Positions 32,089-43,869 of a stretch of 64,000 nucleotides of DNA are shown one piece after another. The notes beneath the pieces were generated by a model. The model saw only the letters and a list, made by a program, of their open reading frames with translations, was not told the DNA's origin and made no database searches. The first letter of the stretch is position 1. Each line of letters opens with the position of its first letter. This stretch comes from Clostridia bacterium UC5.1-1D2 (GTDB lineage Bacteria; Bacillota; Clostridia; Lachnospirales; Lachnospiraceae): NCBI GenBank assembly GCA_001304855.1, contig BBZN01000016.1, positions 32,705 to 96,704 of the forward strand, given 5' to 3'. The translations under genes were made by a program, and so were the position numbers.

Positions 32089-33280
32089 CCTGGTAGTCAT
32101 AAAGGTTGAGACTAACCAGCCGGGGCTGTACGGCCTGGGGTGCGGAACATTTGCTTACCGCCACCTGGCGGTGAAGCTGGTGGTGGAAGAATACCTACGT
32201 CCCCTGCTGACAGGCAGAAATGCAGAAGATATAGAGGAACTATGGCAGCTGATGCATCAAAATGGATATTGGAGAAACGGTCCCATTGAGAATAATGCCA
32301 TATCAGGGGTTGATATGGCTCTCTGGGATATCAAGGGTAAGCTGGCCAATATGCCCGTGTATCAGCTGTTTGGAGGAAAATGCAGGGAAGGAATACCTGT
32401 GTACCGCCATGCCGACGGCCGGGATTTGGAAGAATTATGCCATAATATCGAAAAATTCCGGGAGATGGGGATCACGAATATCCGGTGCCAGTGCGGAGGC
32501 TACGGGGGAGGCAGCTACGGCAATACGCCCGGCACAGCGCCCGCGGGAGCGCTGCCGGGCGTGTATCTGGACTCCGGAAAGTATATAAGGGATACGGTAA
32601 AGCTATTTGAGGGTATCCGCAGTAAGCTGGGGTACGGTATAAACCTGGTTCATGATGTCCATGAGCGCATTGCTCCTTCTGAGGCGGTAAAGCTGGCCAG
32701 GGAGCTGGAACCATTTGACCTGCTGTTTTTAGAAGATCCGGTATCCATCGAGCAGACGGACTGGCTGAGACGTCTCCGCCGGCAGAGTTCCATCCCCATT
32801 GCGGAAGGAGAGCTCTTTAACAATCCGGCAGAGTGGAAACGCCTGATTGCGGAACAATTGATTGATTATATCCGGGTACATATAAGCCAGATAGGGGGAA
32901 TTACACCTGCCAGAAAGCTTCAGATATTTGCGGAACAATTCGGTGTTCGGACTGCATGGCATGGCCCTGGGGATATGTCCCCTCTGGCTCATGCGGCTAA
33001 TATCCATATTGATTTGGCAGCTCCCAATTTCGGAGTTCAGGAGTGGTCCGGTATCGAGCCTCCCAATTTTGTCATTCAGGAGCTTAAAGGACCAAGAGGC
33101 GCTCTCCTGGAGGTATTTCCCGGACTTTTGGAGTTCCGGGACGGCTATGTCTACGCCAATGAAAAGCCGGGGCTGGGCGTGGATTTAAATGAGAAGGAAG
33201 CCGCAAAATATCCCTGTGAGAACACAGTTACTATGTGGACCCAGACCAGGCGCAGGGACGGTTCCCTGCAGACCCCTTAA
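32033..33280 (+). CDS. Enolase-superfamily sugar-acid dehydratase (ManD/RspA-like)
   Basis: Unbroken, ~415 residues, mandelate racemase/muconate lactonising fold. The capping domain is followed by the barrel with NLVHDVHERI (metal Asp and catalytic His), FLEDPV (metal Glu), IAEGELF (metal Glu) and TAWHGPGDMSPLAHAAN (catalytic His). The C-terminus TRRRDGSLQTP is the RspA/ManD signature. Known members dehydrate D-mannonate and/or D-gluconate to 2-keto-3-deoxy acids. It continues the IolB-ADH-FadR line and precedes an SDR. Confidence 0.9.
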   Translation: MAVRIQNIKVICTAPEGINLVVIKVETNQPGLYGLGCGTFAYRHLAVKLVVEEYLRPLLTGRNAEDIEELWQLMHQNGYWRNGPIENNAISGVDMALWDIKGKLANMPVYQLFGGKCREGIPVYRHADGRDLEELCHNIEKFREMGITNIRCQCGGYGGGSYGNTPGTAPAGALPGVYLDSGKYIRDTVKLFEGIRSKLGYGINLVHDVHERIAPSEAVKLARELEPFDLLFLEDPVSIEQTDWLRRLRRQSSIPIAEGELFNNPAEWKRLIAEQLIDYIRVHISQIGGITPARKLQIFAEQFGVRTAWHGPGDMSPLAHAANIHIDLAAPNFGVQEWSGIEPPNFVIQELKGPRGALLEVFPGLLEFRDGYVYANEKPGLGVDLNEKEAAKYPCENTVTMWTQTRRRDGSLQTP

Positions 33281-33426
33281 GGAGTTTTAAAAAATGTTCA
33301 ATGGGCCGTCGGCCACGTTGTGGGAGCCTGATATTAGAGAGACGGTTTATCGGGCATGACAGTGGCATGCAGAAAAAATATGGAAGAGGGGAGCCGGTGA
33401 GGGCTGCCCGGAAAGGAAGGAATATA

Positions 33427-34201
33427 ATGGCATACGATTATAAAAAGGCATTCAGCGTAGAGGGTAAAAAGTGTATAGTAACAGGAGGAGCGCAAGGGCT
33501 GTCAAGAGGAATGGCAGAGGGGCTTTTAGAGAACGGGGCGGAGGTGGTTTTGATGGACCTTCAGGCGGAAAAGCTGTCTCAGGTAGTGGAAGAATACAGA
33601 GCTATGGGGTATAAGGCCCACGGGGGTATCGGGAGATTTGTCCAGAAAGTCTGAGATTGACCGCATGTTTGACGAGGCTATGGAGATACTGGGCGGCCGT
33701 CTGGATGTCATGATTCCTGCAGCAGGAGTACAGAGACGTTATGAGCCGTGGGAGTTCCCCGAGGATATGTGGAATCTGGTGATCAATGTAAACTTAAATC
33801 ATGTATGGTTTATGTGTCAGAAAGCGATCCAGGTGATGCGGGACAAAGACTCGGTGGGTAAGATTATCAACATTGGTTCCATGTCCTCCTATTTTGGAGG
33901 GACTACGGTTCCTGCATACACGGCGGCAAAGGGAGCTGTAGCCCAGCTTACAAAAAGCATTGCTTCGGACTGCGCCGACCACAGTATCTGCTGCAATGCC
34001 ATTGCACCGGGATACATGGATACTGAAATGTGCGCGAACATGACCCAGGCCAGAAAGGATGAGTGCACAGCCAGAATCCCCGCAGGGCGGTGGGGGACCC
34101 CGGAGGACATGAAGGGCCCGGTTCTGTTCCTGGCATCTGCCGCAAGTGACTATTTAAACGGTGCGCTGATTCCTGTTGACGGAGGCTATCTCACCAAATA
34201 G
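33427..34201 (+). CDS. Short-chain dehydrogenase/reductase, gluconate-5-dehydrogenase-like (one frameshift)
   Basis: NAD(P)-dependent SDR of ~258 residues. Rossmann motif VTGGAQGLSRGMA, catalytic Ser in NIGSMSSYFGG and Tyr/Lys in YTAAKGAVAQLTKS, then NAIAPGYMDTEM. One extra G near 33625 splits the frame. Probably reduces a keto-sugar acid such as fructuronate or 5-keto-gluconate (inference from neighbours). GGAAAGGAAGG precedes the ATG. Confidence 0.9.
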
Positions 34202-34250
34202 GCAGGTATTTGCCGGTAAAGGGTTTTGAAAATGTCGGAGGTATTTAAAA

Positions 34251-35976
34251 ATGAAAGAACTTAACAGTCAGAGGGTCCGCAAGCTGGCCCCGGAGATGGA
34301 TCCATTGCGCATGGGAATGGGGTGGACACTGGAGGATTTGGAGAAACCGCAGATTATGGTGGAGAGCACCTTCGGGGATTCCCATCCGGGCAGCGCCCAT
34401 CTGCTTCAATTTGTGGATAAGGCTATGGAAGGCATCCGGGGATGCAGGGGGCAAAGGATCACGGTACTTCACTACGGATATCTGCGACGGTATTTCCCAG
34501 GGCCATGACGGTATCAACTACTCGCTTGCTTCCAGGGATATGATTGCCAACATGATTGAAATACACGGAAATGCAGAGGGCTATGACGCAGGCGTGTTCA
34601 TTGCCAGCTGCGACAAGTCGGTGCCCGGCTGCCTTATGGGCATGGGGAGGGTCAATATGCCTTCCGTCATGGTAACAGGCGGCGTCATGGACGCCGGACC
34701 GGATCTGCTGACTCTGGAGCAGATTGGCATGTACTCTGCGCAGTACCAGAGAGGCGAGATAACGGAGGAGAAGCTGACCTACTACAAACACCATGCCTGT
34801 CCTTCCTGCGGGGCCTGTTCCTTCATGGGCACTGCATCTACCATGCAGGTCATGGCCGAGTCCCTGGGGCTGATGCTTCCGGGAAGCGCACTTATGCCTG
34901 CAACCTGCAGGGATCTGGAGGAGATGGCCTATAAAGCGGGCAGACTTTCTGTGGAACTGGCAAAAAAAGGCGTGAACGTGCGGGACATCGTGACGAAGGA
35001 GTCCTTTGAAAATGCAATCATGGTACACGCAGCTATCTCCGGTTCCTCCAATTCACTGATCCATATTCCAGCCATTGCCCATGAGTTCGGGATTCAGATG
35101 GATGCGGGCACCTTTGACAGGATGCACAGAGGCGCCCATTATCTGCTGGACATCCGGCCCGCCGGAAAATGGCCTGCCCAGTATTTTTATTATGCCGGAG
35201 GCGTTCCGGCTATCATGGAGGAGATCAAATCCATGCTCCACCTGGACGCCCTCACTGTCACTGGGAAAACCCTGGGCGAAAACCTGGAGGAGCTTAAGAG
35301 GAACGGGTTTTATGAGAAATGTGACGCCTACATGCAGAAAACCGGAATCAAGAGGACGGAGGTAATTCGACCCTTTGACAATCCCATCGGGACAGACGGC
35401 ACCATCGGCGTTCTTATGGGAAATCTTGCCCCTGAAGGGGCTGTGGTGAAGCACTCCGCTGTTCCGAAGGAGATGTTTACCGCCACCTTAAAGGCGAGGC
35501 CCTTTGACTGCGAGGAGGACGCCATCGCCGCTGTGCTGAACCATGAAATCAGGCCGGGAGACGCGGTTATTATCCGCTATGAAGGACCCAAGGGAAGCGG
35601 TATGCCGGAGATGTTCTATACCACAGAAGCCATTTCTTCCGATGAGGAATTGAGTAAGACCATCGCCCTTATAACAGACGGCAGATTTTCCGGCGCCAGC
35701 AAGGGCCCTGCCATCGGCCATGTATCCCCTGAGGCTGCCAGCGGCGGCCCGATCGCTCTGGTAGAGGAGGATGACTTGATTCATATTGATATTCCGGGGA
35801 GAAAGCTTGAGATTGTGGGAATAAAAGGGGAGAAATGCAGCCTTTTGGAGGTTGAGGAGGAGCTGGCAAGACGTAAAGCCGCATGGAAGCCAAGACCCGG
35901 CAAATACACGGGAGGCGTGTTGAAATTGTTCTCCGACCGGGCGGTATCGCCTATGGACGGAGGATATATGGAATAG
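34251..35976 (+). CDS. IlvD/Edd family dehydratase, probably sugar-acid dehydratase (one frameshift)
   Basis: Iron-sulfur dehydratase of ~574 residues. Cluster cysteines appear in ASCDKSVPG and HACPSCGACSFMGTASTMQ, with TTDICDGISQGHDGINYSL early and LITDGRFSGASKGPAIGHVSPEAASGGP near the C-terminus. One extra G near 34440 splits the first 60 codons off. In a biosynthetic ilv operon it would be DHAD; here it lies among sugar-acid genes, so xylonate, arabinonate or gluconate dehydration is more likely. Confidence 0.9.
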
Positions 35977-36126
35977 TTGTCAGGAATGTTTCCGGGAACC
36001 ACAGGAGCAGCCGATTTCAGGGTCGGACGTCTGCTGCCTGTGGTTCTTTTTGGGAAAATGGGATGGAGTGCGGCAGTTGGCGGCCTTGGTGTTTAAAATG
36101 CGGAAATGATTCCCTGTTCCAAAGGA

Positions 36127-36177
36127 TTGACAAAGACAGCGGGGATAGATATACTATAAATGAACATGTTCATTTAT
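36127..36177 (+). promoter_or_regulatory. TetR gene promoter with a perfect 22-bp operator palindrome
   Basis: TTGACA (36127-36132), 17 bp, TATACT (36150-36155). Immediately downstream is a perfect 22-bp palindrome with half-site ATAAATGAACA (36156-36177), covering the transcription start. This layout predicts autorepression by the TetR protein encoded next. The apparent ATG at 36160 lies inside the operator and is not the start. Confidence 0.88.
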
Positions 36178-36204
36178 GAGACTTCTCAGGAAAGGCGGAT
36201 TCGT

Positions 36205-36753
36205 GTGAGAAGAAAAGACGACAGGCTTCGCGGCGCACTTCTGGATTCTGCCCGTAAGATTGCGGATGTTGAAGGCATAGAGGCGGTTAACATCCGTTCC
36301 ATAGCCCGGAGCGCCGGGGTAGCCACAGGCACAGTATATAATTACTTCGCAAATAAGGATGAGATCCTTCTTTCACTGACAGAAGAATATTGGAGGCAGG
36401 CGCTGCATGAGATGAAAAAACAGATTACCTCAGGATCCTTTTGCGGGCAGCTGGAAGAAATGTTTGCCTTCCTGAGAGAAGGGATCGACGGGTCGGCCGG
36501 AAAGCTTATGAACAGTCTGGGCAAGGCTGAGACAGCGGGTCAGGAGAGCATGGCGCATATGCAGCAAACGCTGGAGCTGTCTCTGGTACGGCGCCTGGAG
36601 AGCGACGGCAAAGTGCGCAGGGATATATGGAACGAAGTCTTTACCAAAGAAGAATTTGCCCATTTTATTATGATGAATATGATGTGGCTGTTGAGGACGG
36701 GGGCTGCCGATATCCGTTTTTTTACAGCCATTGTGGCCCGCGCCATATACTGA
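36205..36753 (+). CDS. TetR/AcrR-family transcriptional regulator
   Basis: About 182 residues. Helix-turn-helix ARKIADVEGIEAVNIRSIARS then AGVATGTVYNYFANKDEIL, followed by a helical ligand domain without recognisable family. GTG 36205 preceded by AGGAAAGGCGG is chosen because the upstream ATG overlaps the operator. It is monocistronic, between the IlvD/Edd gene and a minisatellite, so targets beyond its own promoter are not evident. Confidence 0.88.
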   Translation: MRRKDDRLRGALLDSARKIADVEGIEAVNIRSIARSAGVATGTVYNYFANKDEILLSLTEEYWRQALHEMKKQITSGSFCGQLEEMFAFLREGIDGSAGKLMNSLGKAETAGQESMAHMQQTLELSLVRRLESDGKVRRDIWNEVFTKEEFAHFIMMNMMWLLRTGAADIRFFTAIVARAIY

Positions 36754-36778
36754 CGAAATGCCGGCAGTGTGGGACGCC

Positions 36779-37016
36779 GCCGGGCCGGAGCGCCGGGGGA
36801 ATGAGAAATGGAAGTGAAGGCGGGCTTTGAAATGCCGGGCCGGAGCGCCGGGGGAATGAGAAATGGAAGTGAAGGCGGGCTCATGAAATGCCGGGCCGGA
36901 GCGCCGGTAGAATGAGAAATGGAAGTGAAGGCGGGCTCTTGAAATGTCCGGGCCGGAGCGCCGGGAGAATGAGAAATGGAAGTGAAGGCGGGCTCATGAA
37001 ATGCCGGGCCGGAGAA
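36779..37016. repeat. 55-57-bp tandem repeat (minisatellite), 4.3 copies
   Basis: Copies begin at 36779, 36834, 36890 and 36946, with a 14-bp partial at 37003. The unit starts GCCGGGCCGGAGCGCCGG, continues GAATGAGAAATGGAAGTGAA and ends GGCGGGCTnnTGAAAT. Unit length varies 55/56/56/57 and is not a multiple of three; no reading frame is kept. The GC-rich head of each unit can form a small hairpin. Confidence 0.9.
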
Positions 37017-37048
37017 TCAGGAAAACGGATTGAGGGAGGAATAACATT

Positions 37049-37473
37049 ATGTTGAAACGCTATGCAAACCTGGCTTTGATATATGCAGCCGCGGCTATGA
37101 TATTTGGAGTATTTTACAGGGAGTTTACGAAGTTCAGCCACTTTGGGGGAAAGACCAATCTTTCCGTGATGCATACGCACTATTTCCTGTTGGGGATGTT
37201 CTTTTTTCTTATACTTATGTTGTTGGAGAAGGCCTTCTCCTTTTCAGAGGGCAAGGGTATCAGGCTTATTTTAACCGTATACCAGGCGGGACTTAATATT
37301 ACAGGCCTTGGTTTTCTCATGAGGGGGCTGACACAGTGCGGGGAACAGAGTTAAGCGCCGGTATGGACGCATCCATCTCCGGTATTGCCGGTATCGGCCA
37401 TATTCTTATGAGCGCCGGAATTATTTTCCTGCTGTTGCAAATCAGAAAAAATCGGCTGTTAAAATGTAAATAA
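37049..37473 (+). CDS. DUF2871 family membrane protein (one frameshift)
   Basis: Four predicted helices in ~141 residues: YANLALIYAAAAMIFGVFYREFTKF, then MHTHYFLLGMFFFLILMLLEK with conserved His pair, a third helix LTVYQAGLNITGLGFLMRGL, a lost G near 37334, and IGHILMSAGIIFLLLQI. Function unknown in the family. GGGAGGAATAAC precedes the ATG. Confidence 0.8.
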
Positions 37474-37572
37474 TTACAAGTTTCCCATTGGAAAAATGGC
37501 CGTATATTTTCCGTACTCTGACTCATACTAAGAAAGTACAAAGGAAGTACGAAACAAGAAACAGGTGAGTCC

Positions 37573-38706
37573 ATGGAAAAGCCCGGTAAAAAACTGAAGA
37601 AATTATTAATCATAACAGGAACCACGGGAGCGGTGTATATAGGGTTTAAATACCTTCTGCCCCTCGTGGCTCCTTTTTTCGTGGGTTACGTGATGGCCCT
37701 GCTGCTGCGCCCCTCGGCCCGCTTTTTAGCTTACAGGATGCGTATTACAGTGAAAGGGCGGCGTTACCACATGCCCATCGGGGTCATCGGCGGCGTGGAG
37801 TTTATCATAGTCCTTTCGGCTTTATGCGCCCTTCTCTATGTGGGCGGCGTAAAACTCTGCGCTCAGGGAAAAATGTTTATGACAGAATTTCCGCTGTGGT
37901 TAGAGCGTTTTGACCTGTGGCTTACGGGGAGCTGTCATCAGATGGAGGCGGCTCTGGGACTGCAGGAGGACAGCGTGGCGGATTTGGCCGGCGAACTGCT
38001 CTTTAATCTGGTGACAACCGGAAAACGGACGGCCATGCCCTTCTTGATGACAAATTCTCTTGGCCTGGTGGCAGGGCTTGCAAAGGCGGCGATTGTGAGT
38101 CTGGTGACATTTCTGGCTGCAGTTTTAAGCCTGCAGGAAATGGAGGATCTGCGGGTGCGCAGGGATCAGTCCGCCTTCAGGAGGGAGTTTAACCTTATCG
38201 GAGGCAGAATGGTTCAGACAGGGAAGGCCTGGTTCAGAAGCCAGGGAATTATTCTTTTTATCACCACAGGGCTTTGCATCGGCGGCATGGCTCTTATGGG
38301 CAATCCCTACTATATTATGGCGGGAGTGGGAATCGGAATTCTGGATGCACTGCCCATATTCGGCACAGGTACGGTGCTGATTCCCTGGGCTGTTCTCCGG
38401 CTGTTGGTGGGAGACTGGGGGCAGGCGCTGATTCTCACAGGATTGTATCTGGTGTGTTACTTTGTACGTCAGATACTGGAGGTTCGGATGATGGGAGGAG
38501 AAGTGGGGCTGTCGCCTTTGGAAACACTTGCTTCCGTTTATGTAGGTCTGGAATTACTGGGGTTTTTTGGATTTATATTAGGGCCTTTGGGCCTTCTGCT
38601 CATAGAGGACATGGTGGAAGCGTGGACAAAGGAATACACAGAAATAAAGAGGGATGAATGCCACCCCTCCTCTGAAAACGGGCCATGCTCTAGTAAGCCG
38701 CCCTAA
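37573..38706 (+). CDS. AI-2E/YtvI-type membrane protein, probable sporulation integral membrane protein
   Basis: Unbroken 377-residue protein with about seven to eight membrane helices, starting with LLPLVAPFFVGYVMALLLRP and carrying the family C-terminal block PIFGTGTVLIPWAVLRLLVGDW and LETLASVYVGLELLGFFGFILGPLG. The family includes AI-2 exporters and the B. subtilis sporulation protein YtvI; size and the sporulating host favour YtvI. Its 3' end overlaps the convergent enolase-superfamily gene by 17 bases as read. Confidence 0.82.
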   Translation: MEKPGKKLKKLLIITGTTGAVYIGFKYLLPLVAPFFVGYVMALLLRPSARFLAYRMRITVKGRRYHMPIGVIGGVEFIIVLSALCALLYVGGVKLCAQGKMFMTEFPLWLERFDLWLTGSCHQMEAALGLQEDSVADLAGELLFNLVTTGKRTAMPFLMTNSLGLVAGLAKAAIVSLVTFLAAVLSLQEMEDLRVRRDQSAFRREFNLIGGRMVQTGKAWFRSQGIILFITTGLCIGGMALMGNPYYIMAGVGIGILDALPIFGTGTVLIPWAVLRLLVGDWGQALILTGLYLVCYFVRQILEVRMMGGEVGLSPLETLASVYVGLELLGFFGFILGPLGLLLIEDMVEAWTKEYTEIKRDECHPSSENGPCSSKPP

Positions 38707-39873
38707 CTGCAAACTGTTTTTTTGCAGTATCCGTATAGAAGTATTTTACACTCTCCAGTGTTCCCTTTTTTTCCAGCAGCTCTGCATTCAGCCTTATAGG
38801 AATGCCTGGAATGGAGGGCAGCCAAAGTCGCCCGCCTTTTTCCTCCGGTTTGATGGAGAGGCAGTCTCCGATAGGATCCGTCATAGGCTCATGGATTTCC
38901 AGCAGTTCATCTTCGTCGTAGAGAGCTCCGAAAGCTGCATTGAGCCAGACAGTGCCGCCGGAGGAGAAGCGCAGGCCCTTGTCCTTTGCCAGCTGGCGGA
39001 TCTTGAACAGATCGCTCATACGGCTCATACGCCCCACCAGAGGCATCAGATGGTCCACGCCCTTTTCGGCGTAAGTTTCAAATGCGTAGGCATTTCTCAT
39101 GGATTCTCCATATCCGATTTTCATACCCGGCAGGCGGTTCTTTAAATCCTTAATGGCATTCATGTCATGGGAGTGGACCGGTTCCTCGTACCAGGCCGGA
39201 TTGAAGGGACGTATCATATGGGCAAATTTCACCGCATCCTCTGTCTCCCATACCTGGTTTGCATCCACGGCAATCTCAATATCCGGTCCAACTGCCTTCC
39301 TGACCAGCTCCATCCGGCGCGCATCCCGTTCCATATCCTGTCCCCAGTTGCTGCCCACCTTGAATTTAACAGTTTTATATCCTTCCTCTACATAGCGTAC
39401 CATATCGGATACCAAATCCTCATCGCCGGACAGAAGGGAACCGCCGCCTTTGTAAGCGGCTGCCCAATCCTTTGAGGCTCCCAGGAATTTGTGAAGGGGT
39501 TTCCCCTCTCTCCTGGCCAGAATATCCAGCATAATCAGGTCCAGCTGCCCTAAATCCACAATCTGGCCGCTCTGAAAACCGAAGTTGCGCAGTTTCCAGT
39601 AGATATAGTGATACCATTCCTGGCAGGTGCGTGTCTCTCCGGTGAGAATCAGAGGAAGAATATTGCTGACAATGCCTGTAGAACAGAAGGTTTCTCCGCA
39701 GCTGCCCTCCGTGTCGTAAATCCGGATCCATCCCTGAAGGGGAGCAAAGCTGCCGAACCCTCCGGTAGCGTCCCGCCAGGGTTTTTTACGGGAACCGGGT
39801 TGAAATTGTAGTAGACTGCTTTGGAGAAGGTAATTTTGTCATTTAGTTTGAATTTTTCTTCATATTGAAACAT
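38690..39873 (-). CDS. Enolase-superfamily protein, mandelate racemase/muconate lactonising type (frameshifted)
   Basis: About 390 residues. The barrel part is intact: YKTVKFKVGSNWGQDMERD with the KxK catalytic lysines, IAVDANQVWETEDAV (metal Asp), WYEEPVHSHDM (metal Glu), IGYGESMRNAYAFE (metal Glu), and FSSGGTVWLNAAFG near the end. The N-terminal capping part is split by slips near 39555 and 39770. AGGAGGGCACAG precedes the ATG. Substrate unknown; adjacency to a divergent PrpR-like regulator suggests inducible use of a specific acid. Confidence 0.85.
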
Positions 39874-40048
39874 ACTGTGCCCTCCTGATTTTGTGGAAAA
39901 TAAACGTCTTATCTGGACGTATTATAAGTAATGTTGAGAAAAAAGACAAGAAAAAGGGAAATGGCAGAAATTTTGGCTGCATTTTGTTTCAAATAAGTTG
40001 TATAATTGTTCTATATATGTTTATATAAAACAAAACAGGGAAGTGAGA

Positions 40049-41949
40049 ATGGACATGTCAAAGATATTAATGATTGCTTCCGGCGATCACATGGCCGCCT
40101 GCGTGGGCGAGTTTATAAAAGAGCTGCCGGACCCCTCGGAATTTGTGATTCTGCAGGGCTGTATGGAGGAAGCTGTGAGCGCTGTGAGAAAGGGACTCAG
40201 GGAGGATATCGGCGTTGTGATGGCAAGGGGAAATACTGCCAAACTGCTGAAGGCCTCCCGGCTCCCTGTGCCGGTTGTCACCATTCCGATCACCGATTAT
40301 GAGATAATCCGGTCCATAGAAAAGGCGCGTCAGCTCTACGGCCTTATAGATTCCCACATCGGATATATCGGTCTGGAGGATGTTATCAATACAGTGAAGG
40401 GATTCCTGGAAATGCTCGATTGCCAAGTCCGGCTCTATCCGGTAAACAGCAGCCGGGATATAGAAAGACAGGTCAGACAGGCGGTGGAGGATCAGGTGGA
40501 TGTAGTGGTGGGAGGGACTTATACCAGGCAGAAGGCGGAGGAGTACGGCATCAGGTGCGTTCTTTTGGAGAGCTCGGTTTCTTCCATCCGGGAGGGGTAT
40601 GAGCGGGCCCTGGAGGTAAAGCGCAGCGCCCGGCTTCAGCAAAAAAAGGTACAGGAGCGGCTTACCCTGTTAAATGCGATCTCCCAGGGAATTGTCAGCG
40701 TCAGTGAAAAGGGCAGGATTACGGCCTGCAACCAGGCGGCCAGGACTTATTTCCGGGTGGATCCGGAACAGATGGCAGGTAAGTATGTTACACAATTCCT
40801 GGGGCAGAGTGAGAGCGAACTGGTACAGCAATGTCTGCTGACAGGAGAACAAAAAAAGGGCTGTCCGGCAAAGGTGGGAGGCCGTGAGTGCCTGATGGAC
40901 GTCTATCCCATTAAATTGAACCGGAAAACGGGAGGAGTAATTCTTTCACTGAGCGCTCCCTTTACAGAGGGTTCCGTCCTCTTGCCGGCTGCAGAAGAGG
41001 CGGAAAGAGAGAGGGAGAAGGGAATCTGCTCATTGGGAGAACTGACAGGGGAAAGTACGGTTTTTAAAATTCTTTGTGCCAGAGCATTGAAGGCCTCAAA
41101 GGGAAAGGGCCCCGTTTTGCTTATAGGAAAACCCGGGGTAGGTAAAGAGACGCTGGCGCGGTGCATGCATTATGAACGGGGGGAGAAGGCAGGGCTTTTT
41201 GTTTCCAGATCCGGGGAAATGCTCCAGGAGGAGGATTTTTGGCGGCCCACAAAGGAACCTTGTATATCAGCCATGTGGAAGAGCTGGATCGGAGGCGCCG
41301 GAGATTATTGCTGGAATACCTGGAGAAGGGCAGCGTGCCTGCTGCAGGACAGGGGCGGGTTCCTGTAAGGGTGAAAATACTCTGCGGGACAGACTGCGAT
41401 CTGTATCAGGAGGCCCGGGAAGGACGGTTTGACAGGGATCTGTATTACATGATTTCTTCCTCCTGCCTTTCTGTGCCCGGCCTGGAACAGCGCAGGGAGG
41501 ATATTATTCCGCTGTTTCTGTATTTTATGGAGCAGAGGGGGGAGAAGCTTCACCGACACTGTATGTGCAGCCGGGAGGGCCTGGAATATCTCAGGCACTG
41601 TGAGCTGCCGGGAAATCTGGATCAGCTGGCCTGCCTCGCGGGACGGCTCACATTTCTTGTGCAAGAGGGGGAGACAGTCGGGGCGGGATCACATAAAAGA
41701 GAGCTTTGTGAAGAAGGCCGCTATGAATGTCTGACGGGCTGCGCACATATACCGCAGAAGAATAAGACGGCGGAGGAATCCGACAGGGAGCCGGGCTTTA
41801 TGATACGGGGCAGGTGGTATACCTATGAGGATATCCGGGCGCTGGATGCATATTATCATGGAAGGAAAGGGCGGATTGCCGGTGAACTGGGAGTCAGCCG
41901 CTCCACACTGTGGAGATATTTAAAAGAAATAACCGGGGATACACATTGA
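40049..41949 (+). CDS. PrpR-N/PAS/AAA+ regulator lacking the sigma-54 GAFTGA loop (one frameshift)
   Basis: About 633 residues. A PrpR N-terminal sensor-like domain (~1-190, with GVVMARGNTAKLLK and VDVVVGGTYTRQKAEEYG) is followed by a PAS domain (~205-300), an AAA+ core with Walker A LIGKPGVGKETLA, and a Fis-type HTH (GRKGRIAGELGVSRSTLWRY). Between Walker A and the Walker-B-like GTLYISHVEELD, where GAFTGA should be, there is only a short EMLQEEDFLAAHK stretch; one T is lost near 41240. The sigma-54 contact is therefore missing. ATG 40049 has GGGAAGTGAG upstream. It is divergent to the enolase-superfamily gene. Confidence 0.85.
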
Positions 41950-41974
41950 CAAAATTTCCATTCTGGCGTAAAAT
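41946..41974 (+). promoter_or_regulatory. Promoter of the T-box/proS transcript
   Basis: TTGACA (41946-41951), 17 bp, TAAAAT (41969-41974). The -35 box includes the stop codon of the preceding regulator. Confidence 0.8.
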
Positions 41975-42049
41975 CAACAATACGTGATGAAACGATTCCT
42001 TCCGCTATGTTATATTAGGATAAAATAAGAAAAGCATGGAAGGGGAATA

Positions 42050-43847
<1,798 letters not shown>

Positions 43848-43869
43848 TAAATGAAGGGCTGTTACGTAT

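Noticed and set aside
34251..35976. Dihydroxy-acid dehydratase of branched-chain amino-acid synthesis (ilvD)
   Set aside because: Family match is right, but no ilv or leu genes are near and all neighbours are sugar-acid enzymes; the broader IlvD/Edd label is safer.
36779..37016. CRISPR array
   Set aside because: The units are direct end-to-end repeats without unique spacers, so this is a minisatellite.
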